NCBI GenBank assembly: GCA_930367215.1
Contig: OV884059.1
Coordinates: 230,453,803-230,517,802, forward strand
Length of the DNA stretch: 64,000 bases
DNA from: Pollenia angustigena
Taxonomy: Eukaryota > Arthropoda > Insecta > Diptera > Polleniidae
Direction of reading: 5' to 3'
This document shows, piece by piece, positions 22,300 through 32,816 of the stretch; position 1 is the stretch's first letter; every line of letters begins with the position of its first letter. The notes under the pieces were generated by a model. That model was not told where the DNA came from, ran no database searches, and was given only the letters and a program-made list of their open reading frames with translations. The position numbers and the translations under genes are program-made.

Positions 22300-22662
22300 A
22301 ACACCTAAAACTAGTAACCCACTTAGCAGCAACTATAAAAAAGAAACATTAATTTAAAAGGAAATAGAAAGAAAAGAAAAAAGCGACAACAAAACAAGAC
22401 AAAAGCGAAGCGACTTCTACGAAAACATTAAACTACAAAGAAGTCTATTTAATAAAGTCTATTAAATAAATATAAAACAAGAGACGACAGACGACGACTT
22501 AATCCGTCTCAAAATGTTAGAACTTAAAAAGTCGAAACAGGAACAACACAGCAGCAACCAACAACAACGAATAGAAACTTCTGCTTAAACAAATAGAAAA
22601 ACAACAGCTGAAGAAAAGAAAAAAAAAGAAAGAAGCTTTTAGGGAAATTGTTAAGACAAGTA
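22300..22662 (+). other. Purine/CAA-rich stretch resembling a fly 5' UTR
   Basis: The plus strand is rich in GAAAAG, GCGACAACAAAACAAG and CAGCAACCAACAACAACG, a composition typical of fly 5' leaders and unlike the surrounding T/A runs. It contains one short frame from ATG at 22514 (24 codons, QEQHSSNQQQRIE-like), and AAGACAAGTAAAT at 22652-22664 could be a splice donor. This is compositional evidence only; no conserved protein or promoter motif is visible. If real it is transcribed opposite to Ubl3. Confidence 0.25.
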
Positions 22663-23458
22663 AATATGTACCTGTGCAAACACATTTATGCACATACAGT
22701 AACAGACTAAATTATTGGCACAGAAGGCACTGTCAACTTTTCGATTGATTAAAGGGGCCTTGTTTAAGTGATTTTTGATAAATAAATATTAGAGTTGTCA
22801 ATTATTCGCCTTTCAGCTTTGTTCGAATAGTTCAAATAATTGTTTTTGTTCGTTCGATCTAACGATTAAATCTGAAAAATTATTCGATTAATCGATGAGA
22901 ATAACGAATAAAAAAATTACATATTTTAAATAAGATACATCCGTCCGTTAATTTACAACTTTGGAAAATCTTCCATTTTCTTCTTTATTTTTTCTCAAAT
23001 CCACTATGACTTCTTTTTTTGATGCGTACATCTTTTCATCTAAGCTCCATATCGTTGTATTACTTAAAGGAATCGTAAAATCCTTAATTCTTAAAAAATC
23101 CGATACAACTTTGGATTTTCGAAAGGCGTTTGCAGACCTTCCATCTTCAGCCAAACTTCAACTATAAAACTATAAAACATCCGCTGTCTCTCTGTATGTA
23201 TTTTTCCATTTGAAGAAGTTCGGCATATTTTGATGTCGTTGGATTATCTTCTACTACATCGTTTTCTATTGTAATATTGTTAAACTTATGCAATGTTCAC
23301 ACTTTAAAAGCGTTTAAGCAACTCGAGCGTGATTAAGCTCTTATCACATCAAAATCGAGATGATTAACCATATAGTGAAGTTATTTGTTAATCACTTCAA
23401 ATTGACATGATTACAACTTAATCACTTCATTAACCACATCGATTTAAAAAGAAACAGC

Positions 23459-24951
23459 AGCAAGAGAAGTGCGAAATACTATCTGAAACATTTCGTCTAA
23501 ATCACACAATTTCTGAAAATCTAAGCGATCAGATAACTATCACAGATGTAAATAACGCTCTTAGTAATCTCTTTTCCACCAGCGATGTTGCTCATAGTGA
23601 TATATGTATATCAACAGATAAAATATCATCGATTTTGAAGAATCTTAAACCTAGAAAATCTCCTGGTACAGATGGAATCACAAACAAATGTTTAAAAGCT
23701 CTTCCTAAAAAAGGAATAAAATATTTAACACAAATTATTAATTATTGTTTAAAGCTACAATATTTTCCCAAAACATGGAAGCACTCAAAAATTGTTCCAA
23801 TACGGAAGCCAAGTAAACCACCTGACTGCCCCCTTTCTTATAGACCCATAAGTCTTCTGTCATCGTTAAGCAAGATACTTGAGAAAGTGATTAAGGAAAA
23901 AATCTTAAATTTTATTGATGCTGAAAAAATATTACCGTCTCAACAATTTGGGTTCCGAAAGGAACATAATACAGTTCAACCATTAGTTAAAATAAGAAAC
24001 TTAGTGACATCAAACTTTAATACCGGGAAATCCACTGGTATGATTTTATTGGACATAAAAGCAGCTTTTGATTCTGTGTGGCATAATGGTCTTATTTACA
24101 AAATGTTAAAATTAAATTTCCGAGTACATATTATTAAAATAATACACAGCTTTCTTTCAGAACGATTTTTTAATGTTTATATTGGATCCAGCTACTCCAC
24201 TCAAAAAGAAATAACTGCTGGTTGTCCCCAGGGTTCCTGCCTCTCACCAATATTATATAATATTTACACAGCAGATTTTCCAACTCTTGATGGTTGTGTC
24301 ACCTCTATTTTCGCCGACGACACCGCGTTGCTTAGCTCGGGTGTAATTGCGACAGATGTAGTATGTAATTTAGAAACTGCACTTATCGATGTTCATTCCT
24401 ATTTTACAAAATGGAAAATTTTAGTAAATCCAGAAAAAACTCAAGCAATGTACTTTTCCCGTAGACGTAAACAATGTTTTCTTCCTCAACAACCTATAAC
24501 TTTTAACCAGAGACTTATAAACTGGGAGAATAAGGTCAAATATTTAGGGGTCATATTGGATCCTAAACTCAAATTTAAAGACCATATTCCCTATATTACC
24601 GACAAAACTCATAAGGTAACAAGATTACTATATCCATTAATAAACCGAAATTCTAAACTTAATATTAAAAACAAGAGCCTAATATTGAAAGCTGTTTTTC
24701 ATGCCATAATGTTTTACGCTGCTCCAGTTTGGTCCACATCAGCTCAGTGTCATACAAAGAAACTGCAGATAACGCAAAACAAATTATTAAAGATGATACA
24801 CAATTTGTCTTGGCATCACTCCACTCGACGACTCCACACTCTAGCAAACGTTGAACTAGTAAATAACAAAATCCAAAGGCTTACATTAAACTTTAATACT
24901 AGATGTCTCAATTCGGAATTTGTTCATATCAATGAGCTAGGCTCAACTTAA
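23459..24951 (+). pseudogene. LINE ORF2 fragment: reverse transcriptase domain (Jockey clade)
   Basis: The frame runs without a stop from the truncation point to TAA at 24949-24951, about 497 codons. It enters upstream of the RT domain and shows LKPRKSPGTDGI, YRPISLLSSLSKILEKVI, QFGFRKEHNT, the motif A aspartate in MILLDIKAAFDSVWH, AGCPQGSCLSPILYNIY, the catalytic FADD box at 24310-24321 and VNPEKTQAMYFSRR. A C-terminal region with WSTSAQCH and a degenerate thumb/tail follow. It lacks the endonuclease and ORF1 because of 5' truncation. Polymerase motifs look intact, so the copy is young, but it cannot move by itself. The overall style fits Jockey-clade elements; clade assignment by eye is moderately secure. 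Confidence 0.9.
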
Positions 24952-25161
24952 TTTTACCTTTAAACTTTTATTTTAATTTTAAATGTTCATAAAGGTTTTT
25001 TGAAAATTTTTACCTTTTATCTTATATTAGCTGAAACCAAAAGCATTATAATAATTTGTTATTTATATTTAAGTAGAAAAGGAAATTAGAAATCCTAAAC
25101 TCTTTATGAAAATTGTTAAGAAATTACATTGAATACCAAATAAAGAATAAATGAATGAAAA
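23459..25161 (+). mobile_element. 5'-truncated Jockey-type LINE with 13-bp target duplication
   Basis: The insert is bounded by the duplication AAAAAGAAACAGC (23446-23458 and 25162-25174) and ends in an A-rich tail after 'ataaagaataaatgaatg'. The frame is open from the first base, so the copy was truncated within ORF2 when it integrated. The 3' UTR is about 200 bases. It interrupts the hAT element, making it the youngest layer of the nest. Confidence 0.9.
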
Positions 25162-25636
25162 AAAAAGAAACAGCTGTTACAATTGTTTATCAAAGATTTG
25201 TTTAATACGCACATAAGATACATTTTTGAAATACAAAGAATACTTAACACGGTTTTTGCCTACTAAACATTGAGATTAACTACAATGAGGGCTATAGCAA
25301 CAATATTTTTTACTTTTTGTATAAAATCGCTAAAAACGTATGAGATCAAATTCTAAGCTTTTATTTCTTATTAGTCTTTCATTCATTTATTTTCGTTGTT
25401 CGATTGATCGACATAATTCAATCGGTTTATTCGTTATTCGAAAATCGCCATTTAAAAATTATTCGAACAAGAGTTTGTTTTTGTTTGATCGATTAATCGA
25501 ATAATTCTTAATCGGTTGACAACTCTAATAAATATATTATCTAGATAGAATGATGAATTTCCCACAAAATTTCCTTTGTTTATTTTCAAAATTTTGATTC
25601 GATGACCTATTAAAAAAAGAAAATAAAAAAACCCCT

Positions 25637-25892
25637 GGACAAAATAATAGGCGGCATACTTCTTTAAAAACTACACAATATAAGTTATTAGCAAATATGT
25701 TTTAATATTAAGTTGCTTATTCTTTTTGTTTAATTACTGCCACTAGCCGATTTGGCATCGTTAACTTTTCCGTGACATCAGTCCCAATATTTCGCCATTC
25801 TTCGACCAGTGTCAACTTTAGGTCATTATTTTTTGTTATTGCTCTCTTTTTCACAAGCCTTTCCAACTCTTCCTATAATTGCTAGATAGAAT
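25637..25892 (-). pseudogene. Tc1-like transposase, C-terminal part and 3' end
   Basis: On the minus strand the frame reads EELERLVKKRAITKNNDLKL, then TLVEEWRNIGTDVTEKLTMP and NRLVAVI before a stop. This is the typical Tc1 transposase tail (EEW.NI, MP.R..AVI). Upstream, 'attctatctagcaattatag' corresponds to NPIEHLW-type codons with two stops. The element end 'cctggacaaaataatagg' lies at 25637. The frame begins exactly at the edge of element X (copy A). The matching N-terminal part lies at 32008-32816 on the other strand. Confidence 0.85.
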
Positions 25893-26090
25893 CAGTGTTG
25901 GCTAAAAATGGGCTAAAAGCTTTTTTAAATAAAAATACATTAAAATTCAATTACAAAACAGAAATAATTCATTTAAAGTTGTTTACGATGAAATTGTGAG
26001 TTAAGATCAATTTGTTAAATAAGAATAAACGTAAATTAATATTAAAAAATTAAATCATAGGAATCACTCATTTGTTTCAAATAATCATAA

Positions 26091-26210
26091 TGTGTAGTTT
26101 ATAGAACACGAGCGCCTTACTCGTCTGTTCAATTTACATTTAAAACAAAAACAAATTTCGAGATTTTGTTTTTGTTTTAAATGTTAGGCGCTCGTGTTCT
26201 ATAAACACCA
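26091..26210. mobile_element. 120-bp MITE in X copy A, 5-bp TSD CATAA
   Basis: Copy B reads straight through 'aatcataagttttaaat', whereas copy A has 120 extra bases between two CATAA repeats (26086-26090, 26211-26215). The arms 'ttatagaacacgagcgcct' and 'aggcgctcgtgttctataa' are perfect complements, and the centre contains a second pairing of ACAAAAACAAA with TTTGTTTTTGT. Confidence 0.9.
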
Positions 26211-26284
26211 CATAAGTTTTAAATAATTTGAAGGTAAATCATAATCACGACAACATTTACCCAACCTTTTGCGTCCAGATCTAC

Positions 26285-26740
26285 AATAAAAAACAAAGTA
26301 AGAAAGTATAGTCGGTTAAACCCGACTTTATGATACCCTACACCACATTAGAACCTTTGTACCAAATTTGATCAAAAAATCTCTAAATTGCGACCTGGGG
26401 CCTAATTCTGGCAGTCGTGATCGAGTATTTTCTCGATTAATTTGAGTTTCAAAATACTGAAAAAATAATTTCGATTCGTTAAGTATCGACTGAAATAAAA
26501 TTGCTTTCGAATCGAGAAAGTACTCGATCACGACTGCCAGAATTAGGCCCCTGTACTTTGCGCACAAGGTTTACATGGACAGCCAGCCAGCAGGACAAAC
26601 ATCGTTAATTCGACTCAGAAAGTGATTCTGAGTTAATCGGTATACGTAAAGGTGGGCTAAGGACTAATATTTTAAGGTGTTACAGACATCAGCACAAACG
26701 CATAGTACCCTCTCCACTATTGTGGTGGTGGTATTGCTAT
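26285..26740 (+). repeat. Hairpin-ended fly repeat inside X copy A
   Basis: It starts 'aaagtaagaaagtatagtcg', has the hairpin GTCGGTTAAACCCGAC and 'ataccctacaccaca', and ends 'taccctctccactattgtgg'. The same block in X copy B shows it was already present when X duplicated. Related copies lie at 2140, 46110 and 59935. Confidence 0.8.
26398..26550. mobile_element. 153-bp MITE in X copy A, 3-bp TSD CTG
   Basis: Copy B reads 'gcgacctgtactttgcgc' without interruption. Copy A has 153 extra bases bounded by GGGCCTAATTCTGGCAGTCG and its complement, with CTG on both sides (26395-26397, 26551-26553). A related, longer element lies at 62094-62325. Confidence 0.9.
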
Positions 26741-27294
26741 GGTAAAAATATTTACCTAATTGATCAAATCGAATTAACGGTTGCTTTATGTAACCTATTT
26801 CTCAAGTTACTTTTAACGATGTTTACTTGGCTAAACACCCTCTCTACTTCAGCATTAGACCATGGAAGTGAAAGCAACTTTATAGTCAACTCTGAAATTT
26901 CTAAAACAATTTTGTCACCGCCTGCATCCCTTTATTGAAATACTTGCAACCAGAAAGAAACAGCGATGTTTGTGTTAATCCATTTTATAAATTTAATAGT
27001 GGAATACTGTTCCTTTATTTTGAAAGATGTTTCAGCGTCACACTTTATAGCGATTTTCAACATTTGTAAAAGTTGTGATTTAAATTAAAGGCGTTTTAAT
27101 TGTTCAAAATGTTTATTTTACTTTTATAAATTTTTATAATAAGATAAAAATTATTCTTTTAAAAGAAAAATGGCAAAAAAATTTTATGGGTAAATAAGTT
27201 GAAAAATGGCTAATGGCTAAACTCATTTTTTAATGGCTTAACAGGGTGAAAAATGGCTAAATCTAGCCACTAAATGGCTAAATTGGCAACTCTG

Positions 27295-27660
27295 ATACAA
27301 AATAACGAGCTGTTTGGTTTACTTTGTAAAATTGCACAGTTTGCCTTTGTTTGCGCATCGATAACTGCTGTTATACATTAAGGGAATGCGTTTAGAAATG
27401 CATTGCAAATGACGTTTTGGAATTTAGCCATTCATTCCATCGACGCACACAACGGTTTATTTTTATATTTCATACAAAACGCACAAATAACAAAATGTAA
27501 AAGTCTTTTTATATTATAATCCGTACAAATTTTCTGTTTTCATTTTAACACAACCAACGAGAGAAGTTGACCGCAACATTTGCGTTTGAGTAACGAGAAC
27601 TTTATTGTTAAGACTGTCAAATTTCTTAACATCTTTTATGACTTTTTATAAGTCTGAACC
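27295..27660 (+). repeat. Repeat Y, copy A
   Basis: An inverted copy of 33994-34365. Shared phrases are 'acgagctgtttggtttactt', 'aacaaaatgtaaaagtcttt', 'aacgagagaagttgaccgca' and 'gactttttataagtctgaac'. The word GAGTAACGAGAAC near its right end links it to the CTCGTTACTC family (34500-34845, 51887-52582). Confidence 0.8.
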
Positions 27661-27750
27661 CAGAATGTATGAGTTTTCTTTCAGATATTTCGAACTTATT
27701 GGTGACTATCCGAACATGCTATTCTTCCTTCCCCTCTCACCTGTAAACTA

Positions 27751-28023
27751 AAGGCCCAACCATAATGTGCTTAAGTTGGCTTAAGCACATGTGCGAATAC
27801 ATGTAAATCATATGAAGCAAGCCATATTGAACTTAAGAAAACTTTTTGTTAAGTTTTATGAAACTGTCATTTGCTTAAGCAAAGTGCGAAACTGATCGCA
27901 CATTCCGTACGGAATCAAATGTTTTTTCATTTTCTTTTTGTTTTTTTTAAATACATTTGAGAGACTTTTTGTTAACTTTTGATAGTAGGTTACGCAAGGC
28001 TATGCATATTATGGTTAGGCCTT
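27751..28023. mobile_element. MITE, AAGGCCCAACCATAATGTGC ends
   Basis: The left end AAGGCCCAACCATAATGTGC and the complement of the right end AAGGCCTAACCATAATATGC pair. Length 273 bp, no coding capacity. A second copy, opened by other insertions, lies at 45625-46885 and shares 'aatacatttgagagac'-like and 'ttttgatagtaggt'-like blocks. Confidence 0.82.
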
Positions 28024-30084
28024 AAGACTTTTTGAAAGAAATCTTTCATAGTGTGAACTTTAACTTACAAATTGTTGTTACACTATTCTGGGTTTTTAAA
28101 TTTATTTGACTTTTAAACATGCCGTCATTCTCAGTATTATGTATGTACATACATAAAGTGTAAAAGGGCTTTAGTTATATCACCAAAATGTCATTGTAAC
28201 AATTAAAAATTTCGCGTTGAATTTCATTTAATTTTTTTTTCTTTTTTAACAAAAATTTACAACAATTATAATAATGTCGGCTTTAATTTTTTTCTAACGG
28301 TTTAAATTTAATGATGACATTAACATGGCTTTTAATGTCAGCCGCTCCGCTCTCTCTCCCTCTGTTTGTAAAATTTTTTATTGCTGCTTTTTCGACAATA
28401 AAAGGTACGAACAAACAAGTTAGAGAGATTTTGTAAAAGCAATTAGGAATACAATTTTTCGGCATAATGTAAATATTTTCACTCAGTTTTACACTTTCTC
28501 TTCTTTTCTTTTTATTTTGGGTATTTCAGAAGCATTTTAACTTTTCTCTAGAGACAATCAAAAAGCAAAAAAAAAGTGTCTTCATACGCTTTAAATTATA
28601 TTTTAATGGCTGTTCAAAAACGTGAGTGGCTTGACAATGTTGTTTTTTTCCAGTTTTAATAGGCAATAATGAAAGACTTTTAAGTTCTTTACTTTTGTAG
28701 AAGTTAATACTCCCATATTGAATTGACTCCCTGATGTTTAATTTGCCTTATGGAATAAGTGCTTTTTTTCATTTTTGTAGCTCAAGTAGTAAAAACTCAA
28801 TTGAATTTTAAAATTTCAAAATCAGTTGTCAAATGTTAATTTTTTGAAAAAAAAAAAAAAAAAAATCTTTTGCTTTCATTTAAGAGAACGTGTCGTACGT
28901 ATCCAGTGAATGTTTTTAATGGATACGAAATGCTTTTTCAATTTCCATATTGAAGATGTGCTTCTTTCTTGGGCATTAGGATTCAAATTCAAAGTATAAA
29001 TTCACTACACATCTGATATAAAATTAGAAAGTTTTTTGCTCTAGACTTCGTGTATGACAGGCTTGAGGAATCTTCCTTAATTTTATAGTTTTGTAGAGTT
29101 CTCATTAATCCTAATAGTTTTTGTTGCAATTTTCTTTCCAGTTAGTCCTGTTGTTGATACTATTTTAAAACCTTTTGAAATGACGGGAGATAATCAGCAT
29201 TAATTGGAATTTATCAAGAGATTTCCAATTCAAGTCAAGTGTAAGTAGATGTTTGTCAATTCTGTTACTGTTCGAAATAATGTTAGTTGACCAATACAAA
29301 ACATCAATGAATTCAATCATTTTGATATGCACTTAAGATGCTCTAATCAAAAAAAAAAATCACCAGAGAGTTGTATTCATTAAAAGTACAATACAAAAAA
29401 AAAAAAAAAAAAATCTTACTTTTTTGTAGAAAATTTCAACTTAAAGATAATTGGGTGATATTTGCTTCACAATCTCTTAGTGGCTCAATAATAAACCCTT
29501 AAAACCTTAAACGTTGTGACAGTGGGCTTAAAATTTTAATCTAGTCCCAAATACAAATGTCCGCCTGGAAAAGTATTTATAAACCATATATTAATTATTT
29601 CCGTATTTGAAACATAATATCGAAGATACAAATGTTTAATAGAAATTTAAATCATGGTAACGAATTTTATGGCAGTCGGTCCTTTGATTTCCTGGAGTGA
29701 TCGTTGTATGTAAGATGAGTACAAGCAAAGAAAGACCACTCCTGGAAAACATTTTTGAAAACATGACTGTTATCAATCAATAATAGGTTGATATAGACCC
29801 CACTTCTACCGGTAAAAGCAAGGCTTTTTGTATTTACTGTACTGGTGTTGACCCAGTGGTCGAAATTCGACCATAATTACTTATGCAAATATGATGAAAA
29901 CATGTGTAAATACATATGAATAAGTATACATGAATTTGCATGTTTAGAGCATATGTTTTTTCCGTCTTAGTTAGTCGATTTGGCGATGGACCAACCTCCA
30001 TATGTCATTTTTGTAGTTCAATAACTTACAAAGAATCGGAAAGTACCAATCATTTTGAACTCTAACTTCAGTATTAATAAAAAT
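28024..30084. other. AT-rich non-coding stretch
   Basis: Only poly-A tracts (28848-28864, 29394-29412) and unordered DNA are visible. No gene, element end or conserved exon was recognised on either strand. Confidence 0.45.
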
Positions 30085-30330
30085 TCAAAAAGTACCAAAA
30101 AGATCACTTCCATTTTTTATTTTATGTTTTTAGGTCCCATATTAATTAATTTAAAAAAAAACTACCAGTTATGGAACGAAAAAGTACCAAAAGCTTGCCC
30201 CTTATAGATTCTTATTCAATCAGGACCATGGATGTTTAATTTTATCTTTCTAGGTCTAAAATTGACAATAATTCAAACGTATCAGTTAAAGAATAAAAAA
30301 GTACCAACATTTTTCATCTTGTAGGTTCTC
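30085..30330 (+). repeat. Degenerate tandem units 'aaaaagtaccaa ... ttttaggtc'
   Basis: The phrase 'aaaaagtaccaa' occurs near 30091, 30178 and 30296, with 'ttttatgtttttaggtccca' or 'tttatctttctaggtctaaa' between. Unit length is about 90-120 bp and the units are strongly diverged. Confidence 0.55.
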
Positions 30331-30663
30331 ATTCACTCAGGACTCTGCACCCATACTTTTATGTTCTTACGTTCAATATTACAGAAAATTCACAAATTAC
30401 CTCTTGCACGTAAAAAAAGAAATTTAAATTTCCGTATTTCCCCTTTAAGGTACTTTATATCTCCCCATTGAAGTATCAAAAATTTCAATATTGTAGTGAG
30501 TATTTTTTGTAAAAAAAATACCAAAAATAGGTACGATAATAATATAATAATTCTTTATTAATAAATTGTTTACAATATGTAGTGCATCTGCGTCTTGAAG
30601 TCTTTTTAGAGGATATTTCACCCTTAAACTTTCAAACTTCAAAAAAGTAACATATTTAAATAG

Positions 30664-31526
30664 TGGTTAAATGTTAAGGACCGATGTTGAATGTGAACCA
30701 CACCTGAACGTCAAGTTTTTTCTTCATTTAGGAGTAGAAGTTGCGAAAACACCAGTGCGTGCTCGTACTGCAGAAAATATTGCTGCTGTTTGCGATAGCG
30801 TGGCTGGAGAGCCGTCTACCTTAAATCGTCGACGTACCCAACAATTGCACCTCTCACGCTCGTCGTTGATGAACATTATACTAAAAGACTTGCATTTACA
30901 CGCTTGACCATAACAAACGTCGTCAATGGTCAAAATGGTGCCAAGAAATGGCAACAGTGGATGATAAATTTTCGCAGAAAATCATCTTCAGTGATGAGGC
31001 ACATTTCCACCTCAGTGGATTCGTCAATAAGCAGAATTGCCGCATTTGGGCGAATGATAATCCAAGAGTGATTGTCGAAAAACCAATGCACCCTCAAAGA
31101 GTGACTGTTTTGTGCGGTTATTGGGCTGGCGGCATCATCGGGCCGTATTTTACTGTGAATGGTGTTCGCTATCGTAAGATGATAACGAACATTTTATGGC
31201 TCGATATGGAAGATCTGGATGTGGACGATATGTGGTTTCAACAGGATGGTGCCACTTGCCACACAGCTAACGAAACAATGGATCTCACGTGGTGGCGATG
31301 TTAATTTGCCGCCAAGATCATGTGATTTGACACCGTATGACTTCTGTCTTTGGGGTTCTTTGAAAGAAAAGGTGTACGTCGATAAGCCAGCAAAAATTTA
31401 AGAGTTAAAGGATTAGATAATTCGGCACATAATTGGCATAGAACCTCAATTATGCCTCAGCGTCATCGAAAATTTGGACCATAGGATGGAGGTGTGCTGC
31501 CGAGGTCGCGGTGGCCATTTGGCCGA
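30664..31526 (+). pseudogene. Mariner copy with two internal deletions and lost 3' end
   Basis: It begins 'tggttaaatgttaaggaccg', the mariner terminal repeat also seen at 58030. Compared with that copy, the N-terminal coding region is deleted after 'cgtcaagttttttc', and coding resumes at TPVRARTAEN. A second small deletion near 30905 puts the frame out. Catalytic blocks FSDEAHFHL and WFQQDGATCHT are intact at about 30990 and 31230, and the third block PRSCDLTPYDFCLWG follows in another frame. The 3' end is missing: the copy stops at 'ggccgatatc' beside a LINE fragment. Non-functional. Confidence 0.9.
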
Positions 31527-31531
31527 TATCA

Positions 31532-31700
31532 AAATAACTCGTCAAAGTCCAGAAATGGAAGATAAATTGTTGATCGCCATTTAACAGATTGTTCTAGAAT
31601 TTTTTTGAGACTGTTGGCCCGATCGATGCATGATCTTGCGGGACGGAAAGTTGCCTGCTCTTGTCTTAAATCATTACGCAACGATATCAAAAGTCTTGCA
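31532..31700 (-). pseudogene. Reverse transcriptase fragment of a LINE
   Basis: The minus strand reads RNDLRQEQATFRPARSCIDR and LKKILEQSVKWRSTIYLPFL before DFDELF and a stop. This is the 'QAGFR..RSC.DQI..L' to 'FVDFEKAF' stretch, which includes RT motif A, of endonuclease-type LINEs. I think RTE-like, but the fragment is too short to place. It abuts the truncated mariner copy, so one truncated the other or a deletion joined them. Confidence 0.75.
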
Positions 31701-31715
31701 TTGATGATATTATGC

Positions 31716-31860
31716 TGGGTACACACTATGCCACACGTTTACGCAATCTAGTGAATTTATTTCATTTTCATTCATTTGAGATTGCATCAACATCAAAACG
31801 CTTTGATATTTTTAGGTTGCATTGAAACAGATTGCATGTAGGTTGCACTGTGTGTACTCA
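31716..31860. mobile_element. Short MITE, TGGGTACACAC ends
   Basis: 'tgggtacacactatgccaca' at the left pairs with 'tgcactgtgtgtactca' at the right, and GCAATCT/AGATTGC blocks continue the pairing. Length about 145 bp. Confidence 0.7.
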
Positions 31861-32007
31861 AAATTAGCTATAACTTCATAAAACATGCTAAATCGATTTA
31901 TATGAAGGGAAAGAGTTTTCGCAGGGCTTTAGTGAAACCAAGTTAACTTTAGGGTATGAACCTCATAAACAAAAGTCTGAATGTTTAGATAAGGACGTAC
32001 ATATATA

Positions 32008-32816
32008 CAATAACGGACTAAATTATTTTCACAGAAAGTACTTGCAACTGCACGGTTGATTCAAGAGCCTTGTTAAAGTAAATTTTAATAAACAAATCAC
32101 TGGCTTAATATACAAAGCTGCTAACTCCCTTTTAGTACATTTTATAGGAAATACAAAAAAAACTTCTTGTATTTCTTATTTGCAACTTAAGAGCAAAACC
32201 AAAAATATAGTTTGTTTTACACACTTCAAGACGCAAATTCAAGAAAATCCACCTACTGGTCGGCGAGCGGCATCTTTCTCTACCACACGACATCAAAATC
32301 TCAATTTACTTAAAAAGTGGATTAAGCAGGTTTGCATATTAATCCGACGAAATATTTTTACTAGATAGAAGATGAATTTCACACAAAATGCATCTTATTT
32401 GTTTTCAAAATTTTGATTACATAACCTATTGAAAATAAGAAACTCAAAAATATTCCGAGTTTTGCTCAGTTTACCTCTTTAAATTTTATCGATCTGGCTC
32501 AACACAGAAATAGAAAATCGAAACCTTGAAGCAAGTGAAAAACATGGTGGGGGAGTGGGGATTGTGCGGGGCCATATGCCCGCTGCAGGGGTAGGCGAAC
32601 TGGTATTCATTGACGGTGATATGCCGAGAATAAAATATGTGAATATTTTTAAGGAAACCCCGAAAAAAGTGCCGAAAAGATGAATTACCATCATCGTTCA
32701 CTTTCCAACATAATAATGATCAGAAGCATTCCGCTCATGTTGTGCGTAATGGGCTGTCATATAATGTTTCGCATGTTCTACCACGTCCACTACAATCTTC
32801 AAACCTCAATTCTATG
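32008..32816 (+). pseudogene. Tc1-like element, 5' half with transposase core
   Basis: It begins 'caataacggactaaattatt', like the copy at 22697. Degenerate N-terminal coding (TGRRAASFSTTR) is near 32256. From about 32545 the frame reads HGGGVGIVRGHMPAAGVGEL and VFIDGDMPRIKYVNIF, corresponding to the Tc1 GGGSVMVWG...GVGKLVFI block. After a frameshift FQHNNDQKHSAHVVRNGLSY and SSNLNSM follow. The FQ.DNDPKHTA aspartate is preserved. Coding stops abruptly at the edge of element X copy B in the NPIE-type motif. Confidence 0.85.

Larger units (their letters stand above)
22790..25527. mobile_element. hAT element, TIR TAGAGTTGTCAA, 8-bp TSD ATAAATAT, with LINE inside
   Basis: The ends TAGAGTTGTCAA and TTGACAACTCTA are perfect complements. 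ATAAATAT stands on both sides (22782-22789, 25528-25535). Sub-terminal words built of ATTCGATTAATCGA occur near both ends. Removing the LINE (23459-25161 plus its duplication) leaves an element of about 1.0 kb without a transposase, so it was non-autonomous. Confidence 0.9.
22697..25634 (+). pseudogene. Tc1-like element, 5' part, interrupted by a hAT element
   Basis: The left end 'cagtaacagactaaattatt' and the following 90 bases match the start of the Tc1 copy at 32008. After the hAT element (22790-25527), the match resumes at 25536 ('tctagatagaatgatgaatt' against 32353, 'ttttcaaaattttgattcga' against 32403). It ends near 25634, where a Tc1 3' end begins in the opposite orientation. No transposase motif is retained in this copy. 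Confidence 0.7.
25893..27294 (-). mobile_element. hAT-derived element X, copy A
   Basis: The ends are CAGTGTTGGCTAAAA and the complement of CAGAGTTGCCAATTTAGCC. It is an inverted copy of 32817-33993. The shared interior contains the hairpin-ended fly repeat and, read on the minus strand, a SNAEVERV-type remnant of a hAT dimerisation domain. Two MITEs (26091-26210 and 26398-26550) are present here but absent from copy B. The left flank GATAGAAT is the complement of ATTCTATC, nearly identical to the ATTCTATG left of copy B. Confidence 0.85.
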
